From NCBI RefSeq assembly GCF_014649855.1, contig NZ_BMTV01000023.1, forward strand, positions 62,001 to 126,000: a stretch of 64,000 nucleotides of DNA, read 5' to 3'. Of the stretch, positions 53,009 to 61,484 are shown one piece after another (the first letter of the stretch is position 1; each line of letters opens with the position of its first letter). The notes under the pieces are model-generated. The model was not told the origin of the DNA and did no database searches. It saw nothing but the letters and a program-made list of their open reading frames with translations. The position numbers and the translations under genes were made by a program. The DNA comes from Streptomyces roseolus. Lineage in GTDB: Bacteria; Actinomycetota; Actinomycetes; Streptomycetales; Streptomycetaceae.

Positions 53009-53218
53009 TCACCCGGCCGTTGGCTCCCCGCCGCGCCCGGCGGGGCCCGGCTGGGGCTGCGGCTCGGGCGGCGGCACGGGCCCGCCGGGCTGGGGCGGCG
53101 CGGGAGGGGCCGGGTCGGGCGGCACGGGGACGGGGTTCGGCGGCGGCACCGGTACGGGACCGGGCTGTGGCGGAGGAATCGGCGAGGGCGGGAACGGGTC
53201 GGGGGACGGATGGGTCAT
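53009..53218 (-). CDS. small proline-rich protein
   Basis: 69 residues, about half Pro, in runs such as PSPIPPPQPGPVPVPPPNP. Met-Thr-His start, no signal peptide, no other domain. The ATG at 53218 has GGGAGG 6 nt upstream, so it is translated from a proper site. Composition is unlike the surrounding intergenic DNA. The function is unknown. It could be a polyproline ligand, or a spurious frame in a repetitive GC-rich segment. Confidence 0.5.
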   Translation of the reverse strand: MTHPSPDPFPPSPIPPPQPGPVPVPPPNPVPVPPDPAPPAPPQPGGPVPPPEPQPQPGPAGRGGEPTAG

Positions 53219-53326
53219 GACGGACCTCCCGGTCGACGGCGTCTCTCCCCCCTTCTTTACCAGGGTGACACCGCGAAACGTCGCTTCACCACGGGCGGGG
53301 CGCGGCGGCCGACCGCCGCTCGGCGG

Positions 53327-53365
53327 CCCGGGTCACCCCGCCGGGGACCGGCGGGGTGACCCGGG
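53327..53365 (-). terminator. terminator after panD
   Basis: 17-bp perfect arms (CCCGGGTCACCCCGCCG at 53327-53343, complement 53349-53365) with a GGGAC loop. It lies 112 bp past the panD stop and upstream of the proline-rich gene on the same strand. Confidence 0.75.
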
Positions 53366-53476
53366 GTGGCGCCGGGCCCGTGCGGCGTCGTACGGGCGGA
53401 ACGACACGACGGGGACGCCCTCGCGGACGTCACGGACCTCCGGTTCCCCGCCGCCGCCCGGCCCAATGCCCCCGGA

Positions 53477-53902
53477 TCAGACGGATGCCGGCACCGCGTG
53501 CGGCGGACGCACCTGATCGGTGCCGGGCACGGGCGCCGAGGCGTCGGCCCCCAGCTCCACGATGCGGTTCGCCCCGTCGACGTGCACGACGCGCGGCACG
53601 TACGCGCGGGCCTCGGCGTCGTCCATCTGGGCGTAACTGATGAGGATCACCAGGTCCCCGGGATGGACCAGATGGGCGGCGGCACCGTTGATCCCGATGA
53701 CCCCGGACCCCCGCTCGCCCTCGATGACGTAGGTCTCGAGGCGGGCGCCGTTGGTGATGTCCACGATGTGCACGAGCTCACCGGGCAGCAGGTCGGCCGC
53801 GTCGAGCAGGTCGGCGTCGATGGTGACGGAACCGACGTAGTGCAGGTCGGCCTGGGTGACGGTGGCGCGGTGGATCTTGGACTTGAACAGAGTACGCAGC
53901 AC
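53477..53902 (-). CDS. panD: aspartate 1-decarboxylase PanD
   Basis: 141 residues. Pyruvoyl enzyme making beta-alanine for pantothenate/CoA synthesis. The self-cleavage site Gly24-Ser25 is in HYVGSVTID; Lys9 (FKSKIHRATVTQADL) and the Tyr/Asn residues ISYAQ and GAAAHLVHPGD are conserved. The C-terminus is slightly extended (VPGTDQVRPPHAVPASV). GTG start with AGAGGAG 6 nt upstream. It is monocistronic, with no panC or panB nearby. Confidence 0.95.
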   Translation of the reverse strand: MLRTLFKSKIHRATVTQADLHYVGSVTIDADLLDAADLLPGELVHIVDITNGARLETYVIEGERGSGVIGINGAAAHLVHPGDLVILISYAQMDDAEARAYVPRVVHVDGANRIVELGADASAPVPGTDQVRPPHAVPASV

Positions 53903-54402
53903 TGTGAACTCCTCTGAGACGGCTCCCTGCCTGCTTCGTGCAGGTCAAGGGCATCGTCGACCCTACACCGCCACCCCAGCCCGATGTTTGTGAGGAACAT
54001 CGCCCCGGTCGGGACAGACAGGTTCCCGCCTGGGGCTTCGCTCCGTACCGCCACCTGCCGGGACGACCGCCCGCCAATTGGGGCGGACTCGCGCTGACCG
54101 CAGACCGACCCTCCTGGCGAACCATCAGGCGATCGACGCTCACCCGGCGGCTTGCTGGCCGGCGGCGGACGGGCCTCTTCGGGGCCGGCCGCCGAATCGG
54201 GCGCGGACCGGGCCGCCGATGTCGCCGCGCATGAGTGGGCTCCACGCATCACAGGCGCCCGAAACAGTCGAAAGGGGCGCCGACGACGTCGCGGCAGGAT
54301 CTCTTCGGACAGAAGGTCTCGGAGGACACGCCGGCTAGATCTACGGCTGCCGGGCGTGGACACACCTAAAGAATCGGACCGAAACCACTACCCCTCCACT
54401 GT
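53903..54402. other. about 500-bp intergenic region, no gene seen
   Basis: Between panD and the ABC-exporter promoter. Stem-loop CCTGC-TTCGT-GCAGG lies next to panD at about 53930-53944. No frame with a ribosome-binding site and Streptomyces codon bias was recognised. Confidence 0.45.
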
Positions 54403-54447
54403 TTGACAGCGGGATTCCAGCACCTCACTATGTGAGTGAGCGCTCAC
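54403..54447 (+). promoter_or_regulatory. ABC-exporter promoter and TetR-type operator
   Basis: TTGACA (54403-54408), a 17-bp spacer and CACTAT (54426-54431) form a promoter. The palindrome GTGAGCGCTCAC (54436-54447), typical of TetR-family operators, covers the expected transcription start. The TetR gene at 56246-56842 is the last gene of the operon, so autoregulation is likely. Confidence 0.72.
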
Positions 54448-54463
54448 ACGCTTTGGAGGGACG

Positions 54464-55417
54464 ATGAGTGTGATCAAGACGGCTGGACTCACCCGCCGCT
54501 TCGGTGAAGTCACGGCCCTGGAGCACCTGACGCTGGAGCTCCCGCGTGCGGGGGTGATCGGCCTGGTGGGCCCTAACGGGTCGGGCAAGTCGACCCTCAT
54601 CCGCATACTGCTCGGCCTGATCGCGCCGACGTCGGGAACGGCCGAGGTGCTGAACGAGCCGATCAGCGCACCGGGCCGCTACCTCCAGCGCGTGGGGGCA
54701 TTGGTGGAGAATCCGGCGTTCGTGCCGGGCCTGTCGGCGAGGGCGAACCTCATGTCGCTGGCCAGGCTGCGGGGCCTGCCGGCGTCCCGGGTGGACGAGG
54801 TGCTCCGGACCGTCGGCCTGACCGGGCGTGACACCGAGCCCGTCAAGCGTTTCTCGCTGGGCATGAAGCAGCGCCTGGGCATCGCCGCGGCCCTGTTGCC
54901 CGATCCGGAACTGCTGATCCTGGACGAGCCCACCAACGGTCTCGACCCCTCGGGCATCGTCGAGATCCGGGGTCTGCTGGCGGACCTGGCCCGCGCGGGC
55001 CGGACCGTCATCGTCTCCTCGCACCTCCTGGCCGAGATCGAGACGGTCTGCGACTACCTGGTCGTCATCCGCTTCGGTCACCTGGTCTACTCCGGTCCCG
55101 TCACCGATCTCCTCGCTCGCACGAGCCGACGGATCGAGATCGCGGCGGAACACGCGCGGGACACCTCATCGCTGCTCACCCTGCTGTCGGCCGACGGCTG
55201 GCAGGTCGAGCCCACGTCCGACGGCCGGCTCGGGGTGGCCGCGGACGAGCATGAGGGCGCCGAGCTCAACCGGTCGGCCACCCGAGGAGGTATCACCCTC
55301 AAGTCGATGACCCCGGTGCGCGGCAGCCTGGAGGAGATCTTCCTGGAGATGACCGGCGACAGCGACCAGGACCTCACGGCAGCCCGCGCCGCGGCTGCGG
55401 AACGGAAGGCGTCATGA
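54464..55417 (+). CDS. ABC transporter ATP-binding protein
   Basis: 317 residues. Walker A GPNGSGKST (36-44), signature FSLGMKQRLGIAAALL, Walker B LLILDEPTNGLDP, and the D/H-loop sequence IVSSHLLAEIETVCD. The C-terminal 100 residues are the DUF4162-like extension of drug/bacitracin-type exporters. The stop overlaps the permease start (ATGA). With the following permease it should form an efflux pump or lipid/antibiotic exporter regulated by the TetR gene. Confidence 0.92.
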   Translation: MSVIKTAGLTRRFGEVTALEHLTLELPRAGVIGLVGPNGSGKSTLIRILLGLIAPTSGTAEVLNEPISAPGRYLQRVGALVENPAFVPGLSARANLMSLARLRGLPASRVDEVLRTVGLTGRDTEPVKRFSLGMKQRLGIAAALLPDPELLILDEPTNGLDPSGIVEIRGLLADLARAGRTVIVSSHLLAEIETVCDYLVVIRFGHLVYSGPVTDLLARTSRRIEIAAEHARDTSSLLTLLSADGWQVEPTSDGRLGVAADEHEGAELNRSATRGGITLKSMTPVRGSLEEIFLEMTGDSDQDLTAARAAAAERKAS

Positions 55418-56211
55418 TCAACGCAGTGCGCAGCGAGCTCCTGCGGACCCGGCGCAAGGGCGTCGTCCTCGGCTGGTTCGGTCTGACGATCCTGTTCACC
55501 GCCATGATCAACATGGTGATGGCGCAGGTCGTCGGCTCCTCCCGGGCTCAGCCGGAAGGCGGACCCGGGGTGTCGTTCCCGACGCTCGACCAGTGGCAGG
55601 CCGCCGACGGCATCACGGCGGGCCTGTCCTCGGCAGCCAGCATGTACGGAGTGGTCGCCCTGTCGTTCTGGGCGATCGTGACTGCCGGCGACTACAGCAG
55701 CGGCCTGATCCGTCTGACCGCCTCCGCACAGCCCGACCGCGTCCGGCTGCTGCTCGGCAAGGTCGGTGCGCTGTCCCTGTGGACGGCCGCCGTCACGACC
55801 GTGGCACTCATCGCCAACCTGATCATCGCTCCCATGGCGGCCCGGAGCGCGGACCTCGACGTCTCCGCCTGGGGGCAGGACGTCCTGCCGACCCTGGCCG
55901 GCGCATGGTTCAACCTGCTCGCCACCCTGCTCGTCTGGGGCGTCATCGGACTGGTGCTGGCCCTGGTGACCCGCTCCGCGGCCGTCTCCATCTCCGTCGG
56001 CGTCGGCTACGTCCTGGTCGTCGAAGCGGTCATCACCGCCGCCCTCGACGCCATCGCCGACTGGACACCCGGAGCCACCCTCAGCGCACTGGCCCAGGGC
56101 GGCACCGGCAGCATCCCCTACGGCACCGCCCTGGCCCTCGGAGCCCTCTACACCCTTCTAGGCTTGGGCGTCGCACTCACCGTTTTCCAACGCCGCGACA
56201 TCACCGATTGA
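55414..56211 (+). CDS. ABC transporter permease (ABC-2 type)
   Basis: 265 residues with six membrane helices: an N-terminal amphipathic start (MINAVRSELLRTRRKG), first helix VVLGWFGLTILFTAMINMVMAQVV, and AGDYSSGLIRLTASAQPDRVRLLLGK, a hallmark of ABC-2-type permeases, then four helices to a short tail. It starts by 4-bp overlap with the ATPase gene. The exported compound is unknown. Confidence 0.9.
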   Translation: MINAVRSELLRTRRKGVVLGWFGLTILFTAMINMVMAQVVGSSRAQPEGGPGVSFPTLDQWQAADGITAGLSSAASMYGVVALSFWAIVTAGDYSSGLIRLTASAQPDRVRLLLGKVGALSLWTAAVTTVALIANLIIAPMAARSADLDVSAWGQDVLPTLAGAWFNLLATLLVWGVIGLVLALVTRSAAVSISVGVGYVLVVEAVITAALDAIADWTPGATLSALAQGGTGSIPYGTALALGALYTLLGLGVALTVFQRRDITD

Positions 56212-56245
56212 CCCAGCCCGCCACACACCTCGAAGGGGAAGTGCC

Positions 56246-56842
56246 ATGCCCCCCCGCGGCACCGCCACACGGACCAGACTCGTCGACACCACCATCCGGC
56301 TCGTCGGCGAACTCGGCTACGCCAAGACCACCACCCGTGCCATCGCGCAGGCGGCCGGCGTCGCCGAAGGCACCCTCTACCGGCACTTCCCCGACAAGGC
56401 CACCCTCTTCGCCGAAGCCGTCCTGCAGCAGAACCAGCACGTCGTCGACTGGATCGACACCCTGCCCGCACGCGCCGGCACCGCAACCGTCAAGGCCAAC
56501 CTCACCGACTGCCTCACCCACCTCGCCACCCTGCGCGCCGACATCCTCCCCCTCGAACTGGCCATCCTCACCGACCCCGAACTCGCCCGCGTCGCACCGC
56601 CCCCCGGCGCCCTCCCGGGTCCCCCGGGACGGCTCGCCGAGTACCTGCGCGCGGAACAGGACCTCGGCCGCCTGCGCGCCGACGCCAACCCCGACCACGG
56701 CGCCGTCGTCCTGCTCGCCCTGCTGTTCGGCATGGCCATGAACCCGCCCCCGGCACCCGATCGGGAGGCCCTCCCCGCCCTCCCCGGGATCGCCGACACC
56801 GTCGACATCATCCTCAAGGGCCTCGCCCCCCACCCGGCGTAG
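56246..56842 (+). CDS. TetR-family transcriptional regulator
   Basis: 198 residues. The N-terminal TetR HTH is TRLVDTTIRLVGELGYAKTTTRAIAQAAGVAEGTLYRHFPDKATLF; the C-terminal ligand domain is helical and Pro-rich near 135. GAAGGGGAAG precedes the ATG. It follows the ABC permease by 34 bp and probably binds GTGAGCGCTCAC at 54436-54447 to repress the exporter until a ligand arrives. Confidence 0.92.
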   Translation: MPPRGTATRTRLVDTTIRLVGELGYAKTTTRAIAQAAGVAEGTLYRHFPDKATLFAEAVLQQNQHVVDWIDTLPARAGTATVKANLTDCLTHLATLRADILPLELAILTDPELARVAPPPGALPGPPGRLAEYLRAEQDLGRLRADANPDHGAVVLLALLFGMAMNPPPAPDREALPALPGIADTVDIILKGLAPHPA

Positions 56843-57097
56843 AGCAGGCGACACGGCCGGACAACGGGTCTCTTGCACAAGAACTCATGAGACCGGCCGC
56901 CTCCGTCTTCACGCTGCCTCATGGGAACTTCTCGACGGCCGCGCCCGCGTCACGCGGAAGAGTCGAGGATCGTGAACAGCAGGCGTCCGTGGGCGTACAG
57001 AGCCACGGGGCAGGACCGAAGCCCTCAAGAGCCTCATGCGTGACACGCCTCCCGTGGAGGGACGACGGGCCGGGGCGCTCACCCGAGAAGAGTGACG

Positions 57098-59113
57098 CTA
57101 GGCCCCGGCGGGGTGCCCGGTGAAAACACGCGTGTCGATCCGCAGACGTGTTCCGTCGGGACGCTCGATGTCGATGATGTCCGACTCGTCCATGGAGACG
57201 TGCCAACCCCTGATCCGACTGTCGGCGTCGAACACGATCGAGTACACCGCCCGATGGCACGTCGTGGGCTGCTCGGTGGTCGTGCCGAACACGACACCGC
57301 CGCCCTCACGTCCCTGGGTGGGGGAATTGGGCTGTGGTTGGTAGATGTCGTGGACGGCTGACCAGCTCCGCTCGAAGACCGGCGACACCCGTCGGCCGCC
57401 CTCCTCGGAGCGCAGGAGGAAGAACTTCGCGGCGGCCGCGCCCCGTCGCAGGACGAGTCTCCGGCCCGTGGCCTGGTTCACCCGCAGGGCGTGGTCACGG
57501 TCGTTCAGCACGAAGCGGGTCGCGATGGTGATCGGCGTCGCTGCGACGACGTCGTCGACCACGAGCACGATATGGGGAAGCAGGGTGATCCAGGTTCGCC
57601 GCGCACGGGTGACGGTGTCCGGGTAGAGGTCCGCGAGGTCCACGGAGAAGACCGTGCAGCCCGATCGCTGTTCGGGGCCGCGTCGGTTCCCCGCCGAAGC
57701 ACCGTGAGGGCGGCTCCGCTCGATGGTCGCACCGGTGACCGGATCCGTGACCACCCATGTGCTGTGCTGCGCGGCCTGCTTCGCCTCGTGCTGTGCGCGC
57801 GACCGGTAGGAGCAGTGGCCAGGGTCGGTGAAGAAGAGTTCGTCGCCGTGGCTGAGGACGAAGCTGCCGTGGTCGTCGTGACGGTGGCCGTCCACGCGCA
57901 GCGCCGCGTTTCCGGCCTGTGCGGCAAGGACCGTCCTGCTCTCCTCCCACCGGTCGCGGACGGCGACGGTTCCGGTCTCGAAGCGCTGGGCCAGGGGGAG
58001 CGGGAGCTCGCGCGGAGCGCGCGGCGCCACCATGTCGAGGCAGTTGACGACCGATCGCCAGCCGATCTGGGAGAAGAAACCGAAGCTCGACAGGTCGGAC
58101 GGTTCCAACTGCGGCTCGCTGTAGGTGTGGTCGAAGAGCCACCGGGCGAGAGCCGCGTCCGCCGGCGGGGCGCCTCCGTCACGCCGGGCGATGCTGGTGA
58201 GAAGGTCGGCCGGAGGGCGCGCCGTCATCGCGGAGTCGCCGAAGTTGACCATCGTGGTGTAGGTGCCGGGCCCGAGTTCGGCTTTCGGGCCCTGGAACAT
58301 CGTCGAGTGCGCGGCCCACGGCATCATCGCCGCATAGGGGACCGCGAGTTCCGCCAGCGGTGTCCGCCCAGGGGCCAGGAGCAGCTCGCGGAGGTTGCTG
58401 AGGTGCAGGGAGGCGTATCCGAAGTACTGGAGGCTCTCCCCGTAGCTGTCGCCGTTGTACAGCGCGGTCGCCGTCCTGTAGCGCTGGGCGAGGGTGGCGG
58501 TCCGGTCGTCGTCGCCGATCAGCAGGGACACGGCACCGAAGGCATCGAGGAGCACCATGTACCAGTTGTTGAGCGCCGTCCCTTGCTCGCCGCCGCTCAG
58601 GGCATGGAGCTCGGCTCCCCGTTCCGAACCGAGCAGGGCGCGCTCGTACGGGAGCAGACAGTGGTCGACGAGCGCCTCCGTCACGACGCGTCGCTCGTCA
58701 GGCGTGAAGATCTCCGAAGCGAGTTCGAGCACCTCGGCGACCCCCAGACCGACGTGGGCGGTCTCGAGCATGCCCACCGGCGGAACAGGTCTGGGCCGGA
58801 AGGACGGGCCCACCCAGTCGTCGACCGGAAGTGCGCACAGGCGCAGCGTCTCGTCATGAAGCCAGCGGGCCGCCGCCTCGTGCGGACCCATCGCGTGGGC
58901 GAACGCCACGTCTCCGAGTCGATCCCAGGCGACGTGCCACCACTCGGGGAGCTCTCCAGGAACGGAAAGGGTCGGATTGCTCACCCACCGCGCCGCCCTC
59001 TCGGTGATCACCTGTACGAGCCGGGCCACCCGTGGATCCCGCGCCGCGCGTCGTCGGACGAGGGCCGCGTCCAACCGCGCGCCCGCTTTTCGAACGGTCG
59101 ACAACTCGTACAC
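57098..59113 (-). CDS. heparinase II/III-like protein
   Basis: 671 residues. The N-terminal part is an alpha/alpha barrel (LGDVAFAHAMGPHEAAARWLHDETLRL, GEQGTALNNWYMVLLDAFGAVSLLI, YNGDSYGESLQYFGYASLHLSNL); the C-terminal part is the heparinase II/III beta-sandwich with HDDHGSFVLSHGDELFFTDPGHCSYRSR, the region around the metal/catalytic His and Tyr. No signal peptide, so it may be cytoplasmic. It could cleave uronic-acid polysaccharides, but the family also includes non-lyase members. GTG 59113 has AGGAGA 6 nt upstream. Confidence 0.82.
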   Translation of the reverse strand: MYELSTVRKAGARLDAALVRRRAARDPRVARLVQVITERAARWVSNPTLSVPGELPEWWHVAWDRLGDVAFAHAMGPHEAAARWLHDETLRLCALPVDDWVGPSFRPRPVPPVGMLETAHVGLGVAEVLELASEIFTPDERRVVTEALVDHCLLPYERALLGSERGAELHALSGGEQGTALNNWYMVLLDAFGAVSLLIGDDDRTATLAQRYRTATALYNGDSYGESLQYFGYASLHLSNLRELLLAPGRTPLAELAVPYAAMMPWAAHSTMFQGPKAELGPGTYTTMVNFGDSAMTARPPADLLTSIARRDGGAPPADAALARWLFDHTYSEPQLEPSDLSSFGFFSQIGWRSVVNCLDMVAPRAPRELPLPLAQRFETGTVAVRDRWEESRTVLAAQAGNAALRVDGHRHDDHGSFVLSHGDELFFTDPGHCSYRSRAQHEAKQAAQHSTWVVTDPVTGATIERSRPHGASAGNRRGPEQRSGCTVFSVDLADLYPDTVTRARRTWITLLPHIVLVVDDVVAATPITIATRFVLNDRDHALRVNQATGRRLVLRRGAAAAKFFLLRSEEGGRRVSPVFERSWSAVHDIYQPQPNSPTQGREGGGVVFGTTTEQPTTCHRAVYSIVFDADSRIRGWHVSMDESDIIDIERPDGTRLRIDTRVFTGHPAGA

Positions 59114-59119
59114 GCCATT

Positions 59120-59460
59120 CTCCTGGTGCTCGTGGCTCTCACCCCCGGCGGCCTGTTCGCCGTCGTCGAGCTCGCGGGCTTCCCTCGCGTCCTGCCGGCA
59201 CACGCCCCGGAGAACCGGCCCGGCCTCGAAGAGCGTGCCCACGCCGCGACCGACAGCTTCCACACCCAGCACGTTCCGCACCGCGGCGCCGACTGGGGGC
59301 CGATGCTGACGGCAGCCGGCTTCACCGTCGAGGACGAGCGCACCATCACCGTCAATATCGAGAGTGAGCGCAGCGAAGCGATCGGCCGCTACGCCTACGG
59401 CAGCCTGCAGCGCATCCGCGGCGTCGCCGCACCCGCCCTCAGCCTGCACCGCAGATCCCC
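59120..59460 (+). pseudogene. remnant of a SAM-dependent methyltransferase (C-terminal part)
   Basis: A frame in a single phase encodes LTPGGLFAVVELAGFPR, then FHTQHVPHRGADWGPMLTAAGFTVED and AIGRYAYGSLQRIRGVAA, the C-terminal half of a class I methyltransferase. There is no start codon or SAM-binding N-terminal half; the sequence upstream is antisense to the heparinase gene start. It runs directly toward a frameshifted VOC gene. The likely event is deletion of the 5' part. Confidence 0.6.
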
Positions 59461-59489
59461 GTCGCATACGAAGCCTGGCGCCAGGGCCG

Positions 59490-59956
59490 GTGACGGACAC
59501 AGCGCGGGCGACCAGGGGCGCCGGGGTCGTGGAGGATCCGGACCGCCCCGCCGAGGTGGCGGCGGACCTCCACGCCTACCTCAGCTACCGGGACACCGAG
59601 GCCGCGCTGGCCTGGCTCTCGGAGGTCGGATTCGAGCTCGTGCGGCGCCAGGACGCCGAGGACGGTTCACTCGCCCACGCCGAGGTCCGGTGCTGGGACG
59701 TGGTCCTGATGGCGGCCGGCGCGCACGCCGAGTACAGCAGGCCGGCCACCATCAGGACCACGGCACCAGCACGGGAAGCGGCCTGTGCCTGTGCCTCCCC
59801 TCCCCCTCGGCGGTGGACCGGTGGTACTTCCACGTGGTGTCCGCGGGCGGGGTCCCGGTGATCGAGCCGGAGGCCACCGAGTGGGGTACGCGACGCGCCC
59901 GGGTCCTCGATCCCGAGGGACACGAGTGGAGCGTGGGAATCTGCCGGCCGGGCTGA
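59490..59956 (+). pseudogene. VOC (glyoxalase/bleomycin-resistance) family gene with frameshift
   Basis: The first half (GTG 59490 on) reads DLHAYLSYRDTEAALAWLSEVGFELVRRQDAEDG and VVLMAAGAHAEYSRPA in one frame; the second half, STGSGLCLCLPSPSAVDRWYFHV to GTRRARVLDPEGHEWSVGICRPG, continues the same fold in the next frame. The break lies near 59740-59765 and needs a one-base change. Either a pseudogene or a sequencing error. Full-length VOC proteins of this type are about 150 residues. Confidence 0.65.
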
Positions 59957-60006
59957 TCCGACGGCCCGACCGGCAGGTCCTCACAAGCGGACGGGGTGCT
60001 CGTCGT

Positions 60007-61332
60007 TCAGAGCCGGGGGGCGAATCCCGTCAGGAGCGCCGTCGCGTGGGACGCGCCGCTTTCCTCCACGACTTCCGCCGGTGTCTGCGGCGTCCGCACC
60101 GTGGCCAGCTCGACCTCTCCGTCACGGTGCAGGAACCCATGGACCCCCGGCCTCGGGATGCTGTTGTAGGCCCAGGGGGCGGAGAAGTAGTAGGCGCCCG
60201 TGTCGTGCAGCACGACCAGGTCCCCCTCCGCGAGTTCCGGCAACAGGCGCTCGTGCGCCACCACGTCCCCGGCGAAGCAGAGGGGACCGGCGATGTCCTG
60301 CGGTACGGACGCGGTCGTCCTGGGTCGGCCGTCCGGCCCGTGCGCGGTGATCCTGACCGGCCACGCGTCGGGCATGAACACGGTGCGGAGGGCCACCTGG
60401 GCTCCGGCGTGGGTCAGCGCAATCCGCCGGCCGCCCGAGTGTTTGACGTACTCGACCACCGCCGCGGTGAAGCCGTTCTTCGCGAGCAGTGACCGGCCGA
60501 ACTCCGTGACCACCTGGTAGCGGCCGTCGAGCAGGGCCGGTTCGGCGTCGGTGAGCGCCCTTACGTACTCCTCGAACGTCGGCGTGACCGTGTCGTCGGA
60601 GAAGTTGACCGGCAGCCCTCCGCCCAGGTCCAGGCTGGTGACCTGGCGTCTGCCGACGTGCGCGTCGATCTCCTCGGCGAGCCGGTGCAGCGCGGCGAGC
60701 CCCCGGGCGATCAGCTGCAGCGAGCAGCCCTGCGAGCCGACGTGGGCGTGCAGGCGGGTCAGCCAGGGGCGTTGCAGGAAGGCGTCGAGGATCCGTGTGC
60801 GGGCTCCGGGGTCGTCGAGGGCCACTCCGAACTTCGAGTGCGACGTCGCCGTGCTCATGGCCTCGATGGTGCCGCCGCCGACCTGGGGGTTGACGCGGAG
60901 CCCGACGACGGACCGGGAGCGGGCGGGGCGCAGGGCGTCGATGCGCTCGAGTTCGGCGAGGTTGTCCGCGTTCAGCGCGATGCCGAGGGTGAGCGCCTCG
61001 CGGATCTCGGTGCGAGTCTTGGCCGGCGAGTCCAGGACGATGCGGTCGGGTGCGAACCCGGCGGCGAGTGCCAGCCGGGTCTCTCCCGGGCTCGCCGTCT
61101 CACAGCCCATTCCGGCGTCCGCGAGCAGCCGCAGGACCGGGACGAGCGGGCATGCCTTGACCGCGAAGGCGTGCAGGGCGTCCGGCACGTGGGCGAAGGC
61201 CTCGTGGAGCGCGGTGATGCTGTCGCGGACCCCCTGGACATCGACGAAGCCGGCGACGGGGTGCTCCTGTCCCAGAACGCCGTCGGCGGTTGCCCGCCGC
61301 AGTACGGACGCGATCTTCTCCTGGTGCGTCAT
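60007..61332 (-). CDS. fold-type III PLP-dependent decarboxylase (non-LysA specificity)
   Basis: 441 residues. Alanine racemase-like barrel with the PLP-lysine in HAFAVKACPLVPVL, then LDSPAKTRTEI, LRVNPQVGGG, TSHSKFGVALDD, HVGSQGCSL, LDLGGGLPVNFSD and ending GAYYFSAPWAYNSIPRPGVHG. The residue pattern at the substrate helix is GPLCFAGD, where LysA has CESGD. The substrate is therefore probably not meso-DAP. ATG 61332 has AGGAAGGAAGG upstream; an alternative GTG at 61488 overlaps the lysA stop. It is last in the operon after lysA and the M20 gene. Confidence 0.85.
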   Translation of the reverse strand: MTHQEKIASVLRRATADGVLGQEHPVAGFVDVQGVRDSITALHEAFAHVPDALHAFAVKACPLVPVLRLLADAGMGCETASPGETRLALAAGFAPDRIVLDSPAKTRTEIREALTLGIALNADNLAELERIDALRPARSRSVVGLRVNPQVGGGTIEAMSTATSHSKFGVALDDPGARTRILDAFLQRPWLTRLHAHVGSQGCSLQLIARGLAALHRLAEEIDAHVGRRQVTSLDLGGGLPVNFSDDTVTPTFEEYVRALTDAEPALLDGRYQVVTEFGRSLLAKNGFTAAVVEYVKHSGGRRIALTHAGAQVALRTVFMPDAWPVRITAHGPDGRPRTTASVPQDIAGPLCFAGDVVAHERLLPELAEGDLVVLHDTGAYYFSAPWAYNSIPRPGVHGFLHRDGEVELATVRTPQTPAEVVEESGASHATALLTGFAPRL

Positions 61333-61484
61333 GCCTTCCTTCCTCGCTTTCAGGGGTGTGGCTCCCGGCCGGCCCGGAGGGGCGGAACCGGGGGGCGTGG
61401 GCCCGGCGTGCCCTTCCGTGGGCTCGGAGGGCGCGGGCCCGGGGCGCCGGGGCGGCAGCGGCGCGGCGGTCTCGGGGTGGCCGG

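Noticed and set aside
53903..54402. Small frames in the panD-ABC intergenic region
   Set aside because: No ribosome-binding site or codon bias; low-quality translations.
57491..59956. 821-residue plus-strand frame opposite the heparinase-like gene as one protein
   Set aside because: Only its last part resembles known families (methyltransferase fragment and VOC half); the rest is antisense to the heparinase-like gene.
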